A stretch of DNA of 64,000 nt, taken from assembly GCA_022494885.1 (NCBI GenBank), contig JAGVSM010001341.1, forward strand, positions 62,001 through 126,000. The letters run 5' to 3'. Position numbers and translations under genes: made by a program. Position 1 is the first letter of the stretch. Every line of letters begins with the position of its first letter. Positions 10,906 through 21,789 of this stretch are shown here, one piece after another. The notes below the pieces were generated by a model. It saw nothing but the letters and a program-made list of their open reading frames with translations, did no database searches and was not told the DNA's origin. The stretch is from Micrasema longulum (taxonomy: Eukaryota > Arthropoda > Insecta > Trichoptera > Brachycentridae).

Positions 10906-12100
10906 GATTTAAGTGAATTTATTATGTTATATTTTAGTAAATTGGATTTAATTTAATTTAAAATATCTTGAGAATCAACTTAAAATATTGTATGTATTAA
11001 TTGGTGCACCGGTACAATTTAAATGCACAAATTAAAACAAATTACTGCAACAAAAATTTTTTTTACATAAAAAAACTTGAAATACATACAAATTTCTTCA
11101 CTGCGTGCTAAGAAATGCGGTTTATAGGTTAATACGTTTTCTGTTGTGGTGCTGATGTAACGTATTTTTTTATGGAGTTTTGGCTGGGAGACGATTGTCC
11201 CGTTCATGGTTTGTCCCATTGAAAGGCACTTTACCTTACAGATAGCACTATTTTTAAAGTTAAGAGTTCGAATTACCGAAATAACTATCTATTAGACCTA
11301 TTTGGGAAACTCAACTAACGACGTTTTCGACAAGAAATATTTTAGGCACATTGAATAAGTGTTTTAAATAAATTTACTGCATTGACCTTTCTGTGCCAAT
11401 ATTTGAAAAAACCGCCACGTTTTTCAGTAAAAACCTTTCCGCTCTCTATTCATAATTTACTTTAATAGCTGGTAATGCCACGTGTAGAAATATACGAGTT
11501 CCTTCCATCAGCAAGTAACTTGATAAGTTGCTTTTTCCTTTCGGAGAAAACATAGAAAATAAAAAAAGGGTTTCTATATTAATAAGTTCAAGTCAATTAA
11601 GCTGTACCCTATATTTTAGAAAGTTCTCAGCGTCGCGTTGGCGTCGCCTCGCGCGTCGGGTCTTAAAAAAAATAAATCGCAAATAGTTTTTGTAAAAATG
11701 ACACTCGCTTTCGGAAAATGCACATAAATATACGTTTATTTACACACACACACACACACACACCCGCATATTATATTCTATGTACAGTTTTTACCAATAA
11801 CCGTCGGTAAGTGGTATTTAAGTAATATTAATTAACAGTTGATAATATTGAAGCTAAGTAATTATTTACTAATATTAGTTACAATAAATAACACTGTTTA
11901 TTGATTTATCAGTTAGAAATATACCCCGTTTTACTTAGTAAACAGAAAATCTGATTGGAAAACAGAAGAATCAAGATTCGAATTATAAAAAGTTTTTACG
12001 GACGGTTTTATAACCATAAGTAAGCTTGATATAATTTTTAGATAATATTTAAAATACAGTTCCAATAAATTACACCGTTTATTTTTTTGTTTTTTTTTTA
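10906..12100. other. Non-coding stretch with a CA microsatellite
   Basis: No gene is seen. A frame of 66 codons on the minus strand at 11019-11219 shows no recognisable motif and is taken as chance. 11640-11670 is a GC-rich patch (GCGTCGCCTCGCGCGTCGGG). Confidence 0.4.
11742..11763. repeat. (CA)n microsatellite
   Basis: An uninterrupted run of about 11 CA units. Confidence 0.95.
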
Positions 12101-12104
12101 TTGA

Positions 12105-12505
12105 AAATTAATTTATTAACCCTTACGGATTATTACATTCATTTTATAAAAATAATATATAAATTTTTATTCATACTCTGTTGTTCAAAATAATATTTTT
12201 TACATCTTTTAAAAAATAGGTCTGAGTCTTTTGTTTAGTTTGTCTGTTTATTGTATAATATCTGTCCCTGGTTTATTAGTCTCGACTGTCTTTGTCATGT
12301 TTGAGAAAGTTTTTTTATGATATTTTTCTGATATTCTCGTATACGTCCATGTTTACTACAATTTTTTACAAGTTTTAGTTCTTCGTCTACAATTACATCA
12401 GTGGCTAATTTATGGATAAATTTTAATGATTCTAGTTGAAAGAGTTCAGTTATATTTAAAAATAAAATATAAAACCGCCCTTGAACCTGTAGCAATTGCA
12501 CAGAA
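12105..12505 (-). mobile_element. Probable LINE C-terminal fragment with 3' tail
   Basis: The minus-strand frame 12501-12295 (68 codons) contains NITELFQLESLKFIHKLATD and VKNCSKHGRIREYQKN. This looks like the C-terminus of a non-LTR ORF, and the T-rich stretch near 12085-12105 (poly-A on the minus strand) would be its tail. Clade is uncertain. Confidence 0.4.
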
Positions 12506-12560
12506 ATCTTTAATCAGAGTCATTTAAAAAAAAACATTTCGTTATTCAAGTAAATAAATT

Positions 12561-12680
12561 GTGTATGTTTTTATGAATGTATGTATGTGTATGCGCATGG
12601 GTGTATGTACGTGTGTGTGTATGTACATGTGTATATATGTGTATATTTATAAATATGTGTATGTCTGTATGTATATGAAT
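12561..12680. repeat. (TG)n/(GTAT)n low-complexity tract
   Basis: Alternating TGTATG and GTGTGT units with interruptions. The open frame across it is an artefact of the repeat. Confidence 0.9.
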
Positions 12681-12689
12681 CAAAATGTG

Positions 12690-12872
12690 TATCCGAATAA
12701 GTTTATATTTTGTTTGTCTGTGCTCTATATTAATTTGTTAACTATTACAATATATTAAAATGTAATTGCCTAGCTTGGAACGGGGCATGTATCCTTGTTA
12801 GCTGGGCAAAGTGTATATGGAATTGTATTTTAATAAAAAGTGTGAATAAATAAATAAATAAATATATTTCAT
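12690..12872 (+). mobile_element. LINE 3' UTR and (AATA)n tail
   Basis: CCTAGCTTGGAACGGGGCAT and TAGCTGGGCAAAGTG precede a GAATAAATAAATAAATAAAT tail, the usual 3' terminus of insect non-LTR elements. No coding part remains. Confidence 0.5.
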
Positions 12873-13294
12873 TGCTTAGTTTAATTGAAAAACCAATTAT
12901 AAGATTCCCAGATTGTTTATAAAACTGGCTCTAACAGTAATAAAATTTTAATTTGAATTTCAGTATCGAATGATGAATGTGTCCTCCTTTGTTAATACAA
13001 TATTTTCCTCTTACAAAAGTGATGAAAAATGTTCACGTTTAAAGCTAAAACACAGTGCAGTGTTGCGAAATAAGACGCAGTCAAGCGCAAACTGCAAATT
13101 TATAGCCTTTTGTGCATATTTTCCTTTCTAAATTCCGATTCAAAGACATGTTTATGATGTGCATATAATAATTTGGAGGCGAAGAAAGGAAGAGAAAACA
13201 TAAATATAAGACAGAAAAGCTGCAAAAATATAATATGACTTCTTTTTCGACCTGATTTTTTTTTAAATGTACCAATATTTAAAATAGTGTTTTG

Positions 13295-13470
13295 TTATGT
13301 ACAGCTTCGCAGCTAGGGGCGGGCCAGGCGGGCGGCTGCCAGGGGCGTAACCCTCAGGGGAGCACACTTTGCAGACGCACAGCCTTCTTTTCTCTTTCTA
13401 GAAAATAAGTCTCGGGGGGCGCAAATCTTAAATCTTGCCAGGGATGCTCCTGACCCTAACTACCACGCTG
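13295..13470. other. GC-rich patch, possible DNA-transposon remnant
   Basis: AGGGGCGGGCCAGGCGGGCG and CAGGGGCGTAACCCTCAGGG stand out against AT-rich surroundings. The CAGGGGCG words resemble hAT-type termini, but no matching inverted end could be placed. Confidence 0.25.
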
Positions 13471-14590
13471 GTTATGTACTAATTGTTGATCTCAACACTA
13501 TGATATTTACCAGTCCCAATTTACCAATTATACGTTTACGCATCGTTTGAAATAATTTGATATTTAATAATTAAAACTTATTGGGAACAGAAAAAACAGT
13601 TTGTAACAAATCGGAGATGAATGACTAATTCATTCAAAAGTTTACCAATGTGACGTATGTGGTATTTAAGAGTACCAAATAAAGGTTGTCTAAAACACTA
13701 TAAACGTCTAACTCGATGCTATATAGATATTTTCGCGAGCGAGAGAGAAAAATTCACGCGTCACGGAAGCCAGTAGTAAAGTGGCCTGTACCGCTGCTAT
13801 AGAACGCCAGTCGCCAGTTTTGCGCAGTTGCTTTCGGACTTTTGTTAGGGGCGGTCTCTCTTCTCGCTGCGAATGTCAGCCAATAGTTTTTTCATGTTTT
13901 TAGCAATTAGATTAAAAACATTTTCGCCTTTGATTTCAACTATAAATGATTGAAGCAATTGCCCATGAAACGAAATCGTGATAGAGTAAGTCTACAAATT
14001 ACGCGGTATTGCAGTATCACCGGCGATATGACAATTGATTACTTTAGTATATTTCATAGCCTCTATACTAGAGAATTAATTCAATGCCTTAAAATAATAA
14101 TGATGAAGTGTAAAATAAATGAGAGAGGGTCTGTATTTATGTATGGAGTTATCTGGGTCTGTATTTTCCAATGAAAATAACATGGAACTTGATTACGCTT
14201 TTACAATATTATCGTGTGGTGTGTTGTTGAGTGGAAGTTGCTTGTCGAACTAACGGAGGGGATGATGCACATTTAGCTTCATATTTGTCTCCCTCTTAAC
14301 AATACCGAGAGGTGAGAGGGGTTAAATGCCACTCTGCGGTGTAACTCAATCAGGAAATGTACCCTCAAGAGGCTCAATATGCTTTGATCTCACGGTATAT
14401 CCAATCAAACTACCTGTTTGTACTGCGCTCATACTCGTACGGGGATGTTCAAGATTTAAATATTCATTAGCAAACTAGCCAATGAACAACAAATATATTA
14501 ATTTATTTGAACATTAAAAGATTAAAAATTATTTATTTATTATACTTATGGTTTAAGCTTATTACTACGCTTACATGTTAAATAACATAC
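13471..14590. other. Non-coding stretch
   Basis: 13720-13880 and 14215-14460 are moderately GC-rich and appear single-copy here. A 74-codon frame at 13950-14174 has no recognisable motif. No promoter elements are claimed. Confidence 0.35.
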
Positions 14591-14595
14591 TAGTA

Positions 14596-15421
14596 TGTTA
14601 AAATATGACCCGGAATTTGTAATTTAAAAGGATTGTGCTCAAGTTTAAGATTTTTTTGTCATGTAGTTTGTTTGTGGCAGCTTCGTACAAGAGTTGATCT
14701 TAGGTGTATTCTGCGAATTTAGCTTAATTTTCTTCAAAAAGTTCAACGCAAATCTGTGGATGTAAGAGATACTTCCAATAAAGAATACGCTATTTAGTAC
14801 ATTATTTTGGGTTTTTAGACGTTGTTACATAAATATGCCGTGAAAACGATTCGACAATCTTCGGAGTGTCGCTTGCCAACTGAGCCAAAACCCAAAAAAT
14901 CGCATGAAAGCCCCCTCAAAAATCAAGGATGTTGAGTTTTTTCTTCGATTATGGTGTTATGCATCCGAAGATCCTTCCAATTGGCCATATGAACAATAAA
15001 TACTTTTAATTCGGTGTATTGAAGCATTTGAGGGAGAATAATCGAAAAAAAAACAGATTTATGGAAAGATATCTCTGAGCGTTTACGCGAATATGTGGCC
15101 AAAAATAATGTAAAAGTCGTTGCCCATGCACCGTATTCACCTGATTTTGGCTCCGTGAGACTTTTTTCTGATCTCTAAACTCATATTACCACATTGCAAA
15201 AAAGCGTTTGGACTCCGTTGAGGTGATAAAAGAACATTCGTAGAGGGAGCTGAAAGTTATTCCGAAATCGGCCTACGAGAAGTGCTATAAGGATTAGAAA
15301 AAACGTTGGCATGTGAGCATTGCTTGTAATGGTGATTAGTTTGAAGGGGATAAAATAAATATTTATAAATGATTGAACTGAAGTCATTTTTTTTTTACAA
15401 ATTCCAGGGAATTTTTTAACA
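14596..15421 (+). mobile_element. Deleted mariner-like element
   Basis: Terminal inverted repeats of about 27 bases lie at 14596-14622 (TGTTAAAATATGACCCGGAA) and 15395-15421 (its diverged complement), flanked by TA on both sides. The interior encodes mariner transposase pieces in order: KHLREnNRKK-like text, DLWKDISERLREYVAKNN, VVAHAPYSPDF, IPKSAYEKCYKD and KKRWHVSIA. The SPD(L)APCD block carrying the last catalytic aspartate is replaced, and the first third is gone. At 826 bases it is far shorter than the usual 1.3 kb, with many stops. Confidence 0.9.
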
Positions 15422-15424
15422 TAA

Positions 15425-16254
15425 GATATACAAGAAACTGAGCAGGCATTACATAAATACAGGTAGCGAAGATAGACAAGGATAATGAAATAATGATAAA
15501 CTTACAGTATTTATTAAAATAAGACATTATCTACACACAAGTCTCGGAGCTAACGTCAACCCTTTTTTATCCCACATTTTGTTAGTTCCAAAGAAAAGGA
15601 GGATCTAATAAAAACGGGAAGATTTATTCCAAAGAACTACAATTTATGTGACAAATTGACTAATCCACACATTGTTCATTAAAACAAAAAAAAATCCTTA
15701 AAGATTTGATAAACAGCAAATTCAAAATGCATTTTACTTTATTTTTTTAAACGAAAACTAACGCAGACGAACCACCACGATGACGGTTTTTCCGTAGAGG
15801 TAGGTAAAGCGGACTCATTGTATTTTTTTAATTTTTTTTCAATGGCGACTTATTTCACATATATTTTCCCCTCTGCCAAAGATTCTCACTAAACAGTACT
15901 GCCGATGTGTTCTTGCAGCAAAGGCATCCATTCAAGAAGCAAGCGGTGTTACCACTCCCGATTTGAGATGACACACTTTCCATGTCTGCCTAGATCATGC
16001 CATGACTATGCCAATTGAATTTTTAAATAGATTTTAAGATTGTTTAGGTTAAGTTAATCCATTATATTTTATATCATTAATGTCAATCTATTAAGGCTTG
16101 CATAAGCCAGTTGAGTAAGTTAAAAAATAAAATAGTGGAAATAATGATGACAAGAACGAAATGAAATAAGGTCTTTTCTGAACCGTGGACAGTAAAATAA
16201 ATCTAGACTATTGAAATTCTTGTAAATGTTTTGCGAATACGAGAAATGGTAAAA
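15425..16254. other. Non-coding stretch
   Basis: No gene is recognised. 15900-16010 is somewhat GC-richer. A 62-codon minus-strand frame at 16120-16308 has no motif. Confidence 0.35.
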
Positions 16255-16655
16255 TGTTCCGGTGATTAGTTTTGATCTAAATGTTTGTAGACAAGGACTG
16301 GATTCCAACCCCTAGACAGTTATCAAGGTTGACATTTATCACAACGGAGGTTGGGAACATATTTGAAAATGGAATATAGCCACCTAAACTAGTCAATGAT
16401 AGGACATAAGCACTGTAAATGCTTGAACTTATTTTCTTTTCAAAGATGTTCTATATCACTGTGATAATATTATGTTTTGAACTGGACTTCACCTCATCAA
16501 GATATATTATATAATAATACAGTAATAATAATATTATAATAAACAGTGATACAGAACATCTTTAAAAAGAAAATAAGTCTAAGCATTTACAGTGCTTATG
16601 TCCTATCATTGACTTGTTAATAATATATCTTGATAAAGTGAAGTCCAGTTTTTCA
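16255..16655. repeat. M1 repeat with interleaved inverted repeats
   Basis: 16255-16330 carries the M1 edge phrase (GTAGACAAGGACTGGATTCC). The segment 16391-16462 is the inverse of 16542-16613 (72-base arms with few mismatches, AGTCAATGATAGGACATAAG / its complement). A second pair, 16479-16510 and 16620-16652 (GAACTGGACTTCACCTCATC / complement), is also inverted. The order is 1-2-1'-2', so it is not a simple hairpin. Confidence 0.75.
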
Positions 16656-16765
16656 GGATTTTACCTGCAAGTACCTATCGAGTCAAAAACATTCGTCCAG
16701 AGTTCTGGTTATTTTTCACACACAAAACTGTATTTTTTGTCCAGCCGGACACAAAAACTGCAATG
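16650..16765 (+). repeat. R3 repeat, copy 1
   Basis: TTTCAGGATTTTACCTG, ATCGAGTCAAAAACATTCGT and CCAGAGTTCTGG match four other segments in the window. The plus frame gives GFYLQVPIESKTFVQSSG, aligned with the peptide of the other copies. Confidence 0.65.
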
Positions 16766-16989
16766 TTTCACAGTCTTAACTATTTGTACACTATTCATAT
16801 TATTGAATGAATATAAATAAAATATAAATGAATACTTATATAATATATTAACTAAGTATCTAATGGCTGTAGAGTGCGATTCGATCCAAAATCCTTAACA
16901 CAACCACGTAATCATAATCTATTCATACAAACGATAAATACTATTGCAACAGAGAAAAAAAAACACTTTTGAGAGGGGAAAATGAAAGT

Positions 16990-17345
16990 CAAGACTTACT
17001 ATAGAAGATCGCCGTCTACTGTTGGACATGGGGGTGCTTCATGACATACTTAGTGGACGCCTTGATAGTCCGGCTCTTTTGTCGGAGTTATCATTAAATG
17101 TTCCCGGCTACCGCACCCGTCACACGTCGAGCTCTCTATTTCATCCGCCAGCAGTTCGTACGAACTATGCCCAGAACTCTCCACTTATACGTTTTGTTTG
17201 TGAATATAATTTGAACTTTCCCCTTATTGATCCATTTGATTGTAAAAAAATAACATTTAAAATGCGCGTCTTAAAACATACTTTTTTGTCTTATACTTAG
17301 TTTCAATAATAAAGTCTTATTTTATCTTATTTTATTTTATTTTAT
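16990..17345 (+). mobile_element. Jockey-like LINE C-terminus with (TTTTA)n tail
   Basis: A 92-codon open stretch (17022-17300) follows RRLLLDM-like text and reads VLHDILSGRLDSPALLSELS, then VPGYRTRHTSSSLFHPPAVR and TNYAQNSPLIRFVCEYN. This is the conserved C-terminal block of Jockey-type ORF2 (DSP..L, TR...LF, NY..NSP). The stop is followed by a TTTTA repeat tail. The fragment is 5'-truncated and otherwise little decayed. Confidence 0.8.
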
Positions 17346-17394
17346 TATATTTTGTCTCTAATTCTTAATATTTTAAATATATTTATATTTTCGA

Positions 17395-17640
17395 CACTTG
17401 ACACTTGTGCAATATTTACACACATGTCCATCCTCATTCCAATATAACACCCACTCACCCACCCTCTCACTCACTTACACTCACACAAACACACTACTAT
17501 GTATTGTACGTGTATTTAATGTATTTCTGTGGATATCTGTCATTGGTATTCTTTGTATATTTCATTTGTTGTATTTTTGTTACATGTATTACTGTTGATA
17601 TCCCCAATAAATAAAATAAAAATATTTTTTTTTTTACAGA
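17395..17640 (+). mobile_element. LINE 3' UTR/tail
   Basis: C-rich pyrimidine text with CACTCAC repeats, then CCCCAATAAATAAAATAAAA and a T run. The layout resembles the LINE tail at 56870-57035. No reliable coding frame is present. Confidence 0.4.
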
Positions 17641-17790
17641 GCTAATGACTTCTCATTGACTGGTTTTAGTGGTAACTTAACACTTTGTGTAACATTCACC
17701 ATTTTGCATGTACAATAAACGACCATATTTCCTAAACTCTTTCATTTGTTGACTTTTGTGCAGTAAAAGTTTAAGTAAATATGTTTGCTT
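17640..17790 (+). repeat. M1 repeat, 5' half
   Basis: GACTGGTTTTAGTGGTAAC, TGTGTAACATTCACCATTTT and TTCATTTGTTGACTTTTGTG align with the M1 consensus in plus orientation. Confidence 0.7.
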
Positions 17791-17924
17791 ATAATTGGAT
17801 GAAAATTTAATATGAAATAATTGTACTAAACATGATTTTACTGAATTTCACCCCTTTTTCACTGTTTAGCAAACATAACACATATCATGTTTTATATTTA
17901 AAAGGGTGATTTCACACCTGAATT

Positions 17925-18250
17925 GGATAGTGGTCCCGCGGCTAGTGTCTAGGACTCACGGCTCAAAGGTCCGTGGTTTGAATCCCACTCTACTCCAACT
18001 ATATTTTGAATTTCTAATAGTGAGTTATTTTCAACTCGTTGAAAATGGTCCTCAAAAATGAAATATTTGCGTAAATCATAAGAACGCAAACACTTGTTTT
18101 TTCATTTAAAAAAAATATATTTCATAGTTTCTGGACTGGCACCAGAAGCGTACGACTGATCATCATTATGTAACAAAAATGATCAAGATACGCTGCCTGT
18201 ACCAATGCAGTACCCTATGCATAATATGATGACTATGATGATTATTATTA
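17925..18250 (+). mobile_element. Full-length SINE (family 1)
   Basis: A head with A-box-like CGGCTAGTGTCTAGG and B-box-like GGTTTGAATCC, the body TAGTGAGTTATTTTCAACTC, then the tail TTCTGGACTGGCACCAGAAG, GATCAAGATACGCTG and CAATGCAGTACCCTATGC, ending in GATTATTATTATTA. It carries head 1 joined to the tail that also belongs to head-2 SINEs. Confidence 0.85.
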
Positions 18251-18720
18251 TTAGAGCGCACATAAGAATATGCTTATATGTGCCCTACTTCCAAATGATC
18301 TAGCAAATGATGTCTCCATTTCGTGTTTAGTTGTGCAAATTAATTCGTCAATTACCGTCCTTCAGTTCAAGTTCCCACAGTTTCGGTATAAGCCTTGGAG
18401 GAAATACAACCGTTCGAGTTCGCAAGAAGTGTTATTACACGTCATATATTATTTTTATTCTCGGAGTGAAATACGTCCGGTGTCAGCTGCAGAGATCGTA
18501 AAACCTTACAAGTCTTGTTAACCCTAACTCCTTCTCTCGGTGAGTATGACCAATATCATACCCGGCCGTATTCATACCAAGGAAGACGTAATTATCAGAA
18601 TGTTCGAGGATTAACGACGAACTTTAATGCTACCCGTAATTAAATTACATTAAAATCAAACTGAAGCTACCGATGTATCAATGGAGATCAAGAAATTTTA
18701 AAAGAAAAATAACGAAGGCT
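18251..18720. other. Non-coding stretch with an unassigned frame
   Basis: An 83-codon frame (18270-18521) starts in the SINE tail flank and has no recognisable motif. The rest shows nothing I can name. Confidence 0.3.
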
Positions 18721-18721
18721 T

Positions 18722-18860
18722 TTAAAGCTATCATTTATTTGCAACAGAGATGGAGAACATTTTTTAGAAGAGTCTAGGCAATCAGGGCTAGTGAATTGTT
18801 ATTGACGGATTTAAGTGATCTTTTTACACTTTGTGTTACATTCACCATTTTATATATGTA
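18722..18860 (+). repeat. M1 repeat fragment
   Basis: TTTGCAACAGAGATGGAGAA, AGTCTAGGCAATCAGGGC and TGTGTTACATTCACCATTTT are M1 words in order, with internal decay. Confidence 0.65.
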
Positions 18861-19079
18861 TATATAAATCAGAGGCGGTTTTTCATCAAAAACGGATTGT
18901 TGTATAAAACTGCTGTTTTTATGAAACAAAATCATTTTATGAAACTGCTTTGGGGCACATTGTCGAAACACGAGTTTTAAAAAACAATATCATTTTAAAT
19001 TGTTAAAATTCTTTAAAATATTTATAGATTGACTGTTTAGCTAAAGTTATATCGATACAGCAATCTTCAATTTTTCATA

Positions 19080-19815
19080 AAACTGGTAGTATTTTTTTTA
19101 CAACTTTACAATTTTATAGAATTAATTTTACAATTTTTTAATTTTTTTTTCTCTTTTTTCCTTTTTTTTCTTCTCTTTCTCTTTTTTAAAACTGCTATTT
19201 TATTTAATTTACATTTCTTTTATAAAGGTAAATATTTATATATGTTACAAATGTAATATTTATTTTTTCATATACTTATTTATTTATTTAATTAATTAAT
19301 TTATTTATTTATACTTTTACATTGCTTGTATTCTTTTTTTATCCAGAATAATGTTCCCTCACTGGGGTGTCCCGTGCCGAGGGAAACATTTTACAAAATG
19401 TAAATATTACATGAGTAATATTAGCTATTTAATAAAGTTAACAAAATAATAACAATAAAAAAAACGTAATTAAACCAATTAACCTAATTATAATTAACAT
19501 AATAAACAATAAAAAAACAAAAACATTAATAAAAAACATAACCAATTTATATAGACTAATTAATAAAATTCATAAACAGTGCATACATTTTACATATTTG
19601 GCTTGATCCACTCATCGATCCGTGCGTAACCCACCTCCACTATCCATTTCTTAATAGCAATTTTATATTTTAAATATAAAATTTTATAAATAAATACTGT
19701 TTACCATTGTATAGTTTTGTCGATGTTTTTGTTCTTTTTAAATATAATGCTATTTTTTTTTACTAGTTTTATTTTAATTATGTAAAAGGTTCATAGAACC
19801 GTAAATAAGTAAATA
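19080..19815 (+). mobile_element. LINE 3' UTR, interrupted
   Basis: 19080-19320 and 19685-19815 together match, in opposite orientation, the tail at 37737-38030: AAAACTGCTATTTTATTTA, TTTTATAAAGGTAAATA, and the terminal TGTAAAAGGTTCATAGAACC GTAAATAAG. The gap between them (19325-19680) is filled by a different, minus-strand LINE end. Confidence 0.6.
19325..19680 (-). mobile_element. LINE-D 3' end inserted in another LINE tail
   Basis: On the minus strand the C-terminal codons IAIKKWIVEVGYARIDEWI are followed by a UTR and by TCGGCACGGGACACCCCAGT GAGGGAACATT, the hairpin-like terminus of this family. Similar termini occur at 23650-23735, 29575-29640 and 49130-49200. Confidence 0.6.
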
Positions 19816-19859
19816 TGTTTTTACGATGGAGCGAAATAAATCTCTAAAATATTGTAAAA

Positions 19860-20715
19860 TCCAACTTTCTGCAAATGATGCACTAGTTTACATATCTGGA
19901 GATAATTATGATAAATAAAATTAATTACGATTTAGGAAATATATCAAAATGGTTAAAAGTAAATAAATTGAAATGAAATATATCAAAAACAAAATATATG
20001 AATATTGGGAAAAAAATAATACTCCAGGGTTACAAAACCAATATTGATAGTTTAAATATAAATTATGTGGACGGAATAAAGTATCTCGGGGTCTGCTTGG
20101 ATAGATATTTAAATTTTAAAAAACATACTCAATATGTAACAAAAAAAAACAAAAAAAAAATCATTTATGGGAAGATTACGAAATGTACTAGATTTAAAAA
20201 GTAGTATTCTTATTTACAAAAAAAAAATGTCCACACATAAACTACTGTTCTTCCATTCTTTTTTTACGTAATGAAGGAGAAAATCAAAATATACTAATTC
20301 TTCAAAATAAGGCAATGAGGATCATACTAAAAAAAATATATATTCGAATGTAGAAAGAATGCAGAAAGAAATTGGCTTGCTCAAAGTAAAGCAAAAAAAT
20401 AAATATAGTGTGGCAATTTTTATACATAAAATAATTAAGGGGATGAATAAAATAAAAACAATAATAAAATTTAACCAACAATGTCATACATATGAAACAA
20501 GGGGTAAAAAAAAAAGATTACCAATGAGGAAAAAAACAGAATCTCAAAACTCATTGTACAAGGGATTGGATCGGAAATAAAAAAAAATTGAAATATTTAA
20601 AATTAATTTGAAAAAATATTTAATGAGAAATTTTGATAAAAAAAATTGTAACATTATTAAAAGTTTATATTAGTTCTTAAGATGTTATGAACTAACTTAA
20701 TAAAGCATAAATAAA
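19860..20715 (+). pseudogene. CR1/L2-like LINE RT C-terminal half (LINE-E)
   Basis: Readable blocks in order: NYVDGIKYLGVCLDRYLNFK (within the 68-codon stretch 19998-20204), a KIYGKI-type block, LQNKAMRIILKK, NVERMQKEIGLLKVKQK and AIFIHKIIKGMNKIK (20359-20580). This is the post-palm region of a non-LTR reverse transcriptase. Stops and A-run frameshifts interrupt it. The 3' end is TTAATAAAGCATAAATAAAT. Confidence 0.7.
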
Positions 20716-20721
20716 TAAATA

Positions 20722-20958
20722 ATGGTGCATAGGGAACTTCATTGGTACACCAATCGTGGTGTATCTTAATCATTTTTGTTACATGAAGGTAAGATGATCA
20801 GTCTTACGCTTCGGGTACTAGTCCAGGGACTTTGAAATATTCAAGCGTAAAAACACCTTTTTAAATAAATACTTCATTTCAACCATGTCGGGAATCGAAC
20901 CCGAAACCTCTTGCATAATAAGCAAACACGCTGACCACTAACACTACGAGGCCGACAT
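20722..20958 (-). mobile_element. Full-length SINE (family 2)
   Basis: Read in minus orientation: GTCGGCCTCGTAGTGTTAGT (A box), GGTTTCGGGTTCGATTCCCG (perfect B box), ACATGGTTGAAATGAAGTA body, then the shared tail GTCCCTGGACTAGTACCCGA, CATGTAACAAAAATGATTAA and a terminal TATGCACCATT. The B box is intact, so internal promoter function is conceivable. Confidence 0.85.
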
Positions 20959-20959
20959 A

Positions 20960-21545
20960 TATAAAATAGTTTAAAATTAAAGAAATAATTTAATTTGGCG
21001 CTTACGTTACTTTCATTATACTCACAAAGCAATAAAATAGTAGATCTTTTGTTTCCCAGACAAATGTCTCATTCCAAGAAACATTTTTCTCCTCTGCCGT
21101 AGAACCACGCCCAAGCTCGGAAATTGAGTGAATGACGTCATTACATATTTAAGATAGATATAATGACGTCACCAGCTGCGAAAGTGTAAACAGGGGTGAC
21201 ATGTGGCCTCCAAGGAACATTGTATAGCTTTTACTATGATCCCAGCAGTAAAATTTGTCGTGATTTGTACATAAATTTTGCAGTGTCTCCTTATTTATAG
21301 ATCTCGCGTTTGTGAGACAGATTTATAAACCATACTTCAGTTTGAGTCTTGAGTCAATATTAAAAGAAGTAAGTTATAATTCCACATTTAATTTTTATAC
21401 GTGGCCATAGAGTTAAGGATAGTCCAGAAACCGCATACGCACATCAAACAGAAGGCGACTAAACTACTCATAAATGAGTAGGTTTACGTTATGACCCATT
21501 AGTTTCTTTGTAGACGTCGCTCAGTACGCAACTCCTGGTTTGAAC
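20960..21545. other. Non-coding stretch with paired TGACGTCA sites
   Basis: TGACGTCA occurs at 21133-21140 and 21164-21171 around an AT-rich spacer, forming an imperfect palindrome. No gene is seen. Confidence 0.45.
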
Positions 21546-21551
21546 TCAACT

Positions 21552-21720
21552 ATGCCGTGTTGTGTCTTTTTAAAGTGTGGAAATATATCTTAAAGAAACA
21601 GAATGCAATCACATTTCATGTGTTATTAGCAAATGAATGTGTATGTAACAAATGCATTATTTTTCCATCTGTCAGATTGTCGAAGAAACAAAATGAACAT
21701 TTCGTTAGTGTTGCCAGGGT
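21552..21720 (+). pseudogene. Possible THAP-domain relic
   Basis: An ATG at 21552 opens MPCCVFLKCGNIS and then a stop. One frame over, the text continues LKKQNAITFHVLLANECVCN. The M-P-x-C...C spacing and the ITFH motif resemble the start of a THAP zinc-finger domain, as found in P-element-like transposases and THAP proteins. The distal C-x2-H pair is not evident. A frameshift separates the halves. Confidence 0.3.
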
Positions 21721-21789
21721 AGTATTTTTTTTTACCCTACTTTGCTCATCTAATGAGAGAACTAACAAAAAATGGATCTCGAATTAAAC

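Noticed and set aside
12561..12758. 65-codon Met/Cys/Tyr/Val-rich protein
   Set aside because: It is the translation of a TG/GTAT microsatellite.
12840..12872. CRISPR-like or satellite array
   Set aside because: It is only a simple AATA repeat at a LINE end; no spaced repeats of CRISPR type occur anywhere in the window.
17022..17300. Novel 92-residue secreted or host protein
   Set aside because: The DSP..L / TR..LF / NY..NSP block and the repeat tail identify it as a LINE ORF2 end.
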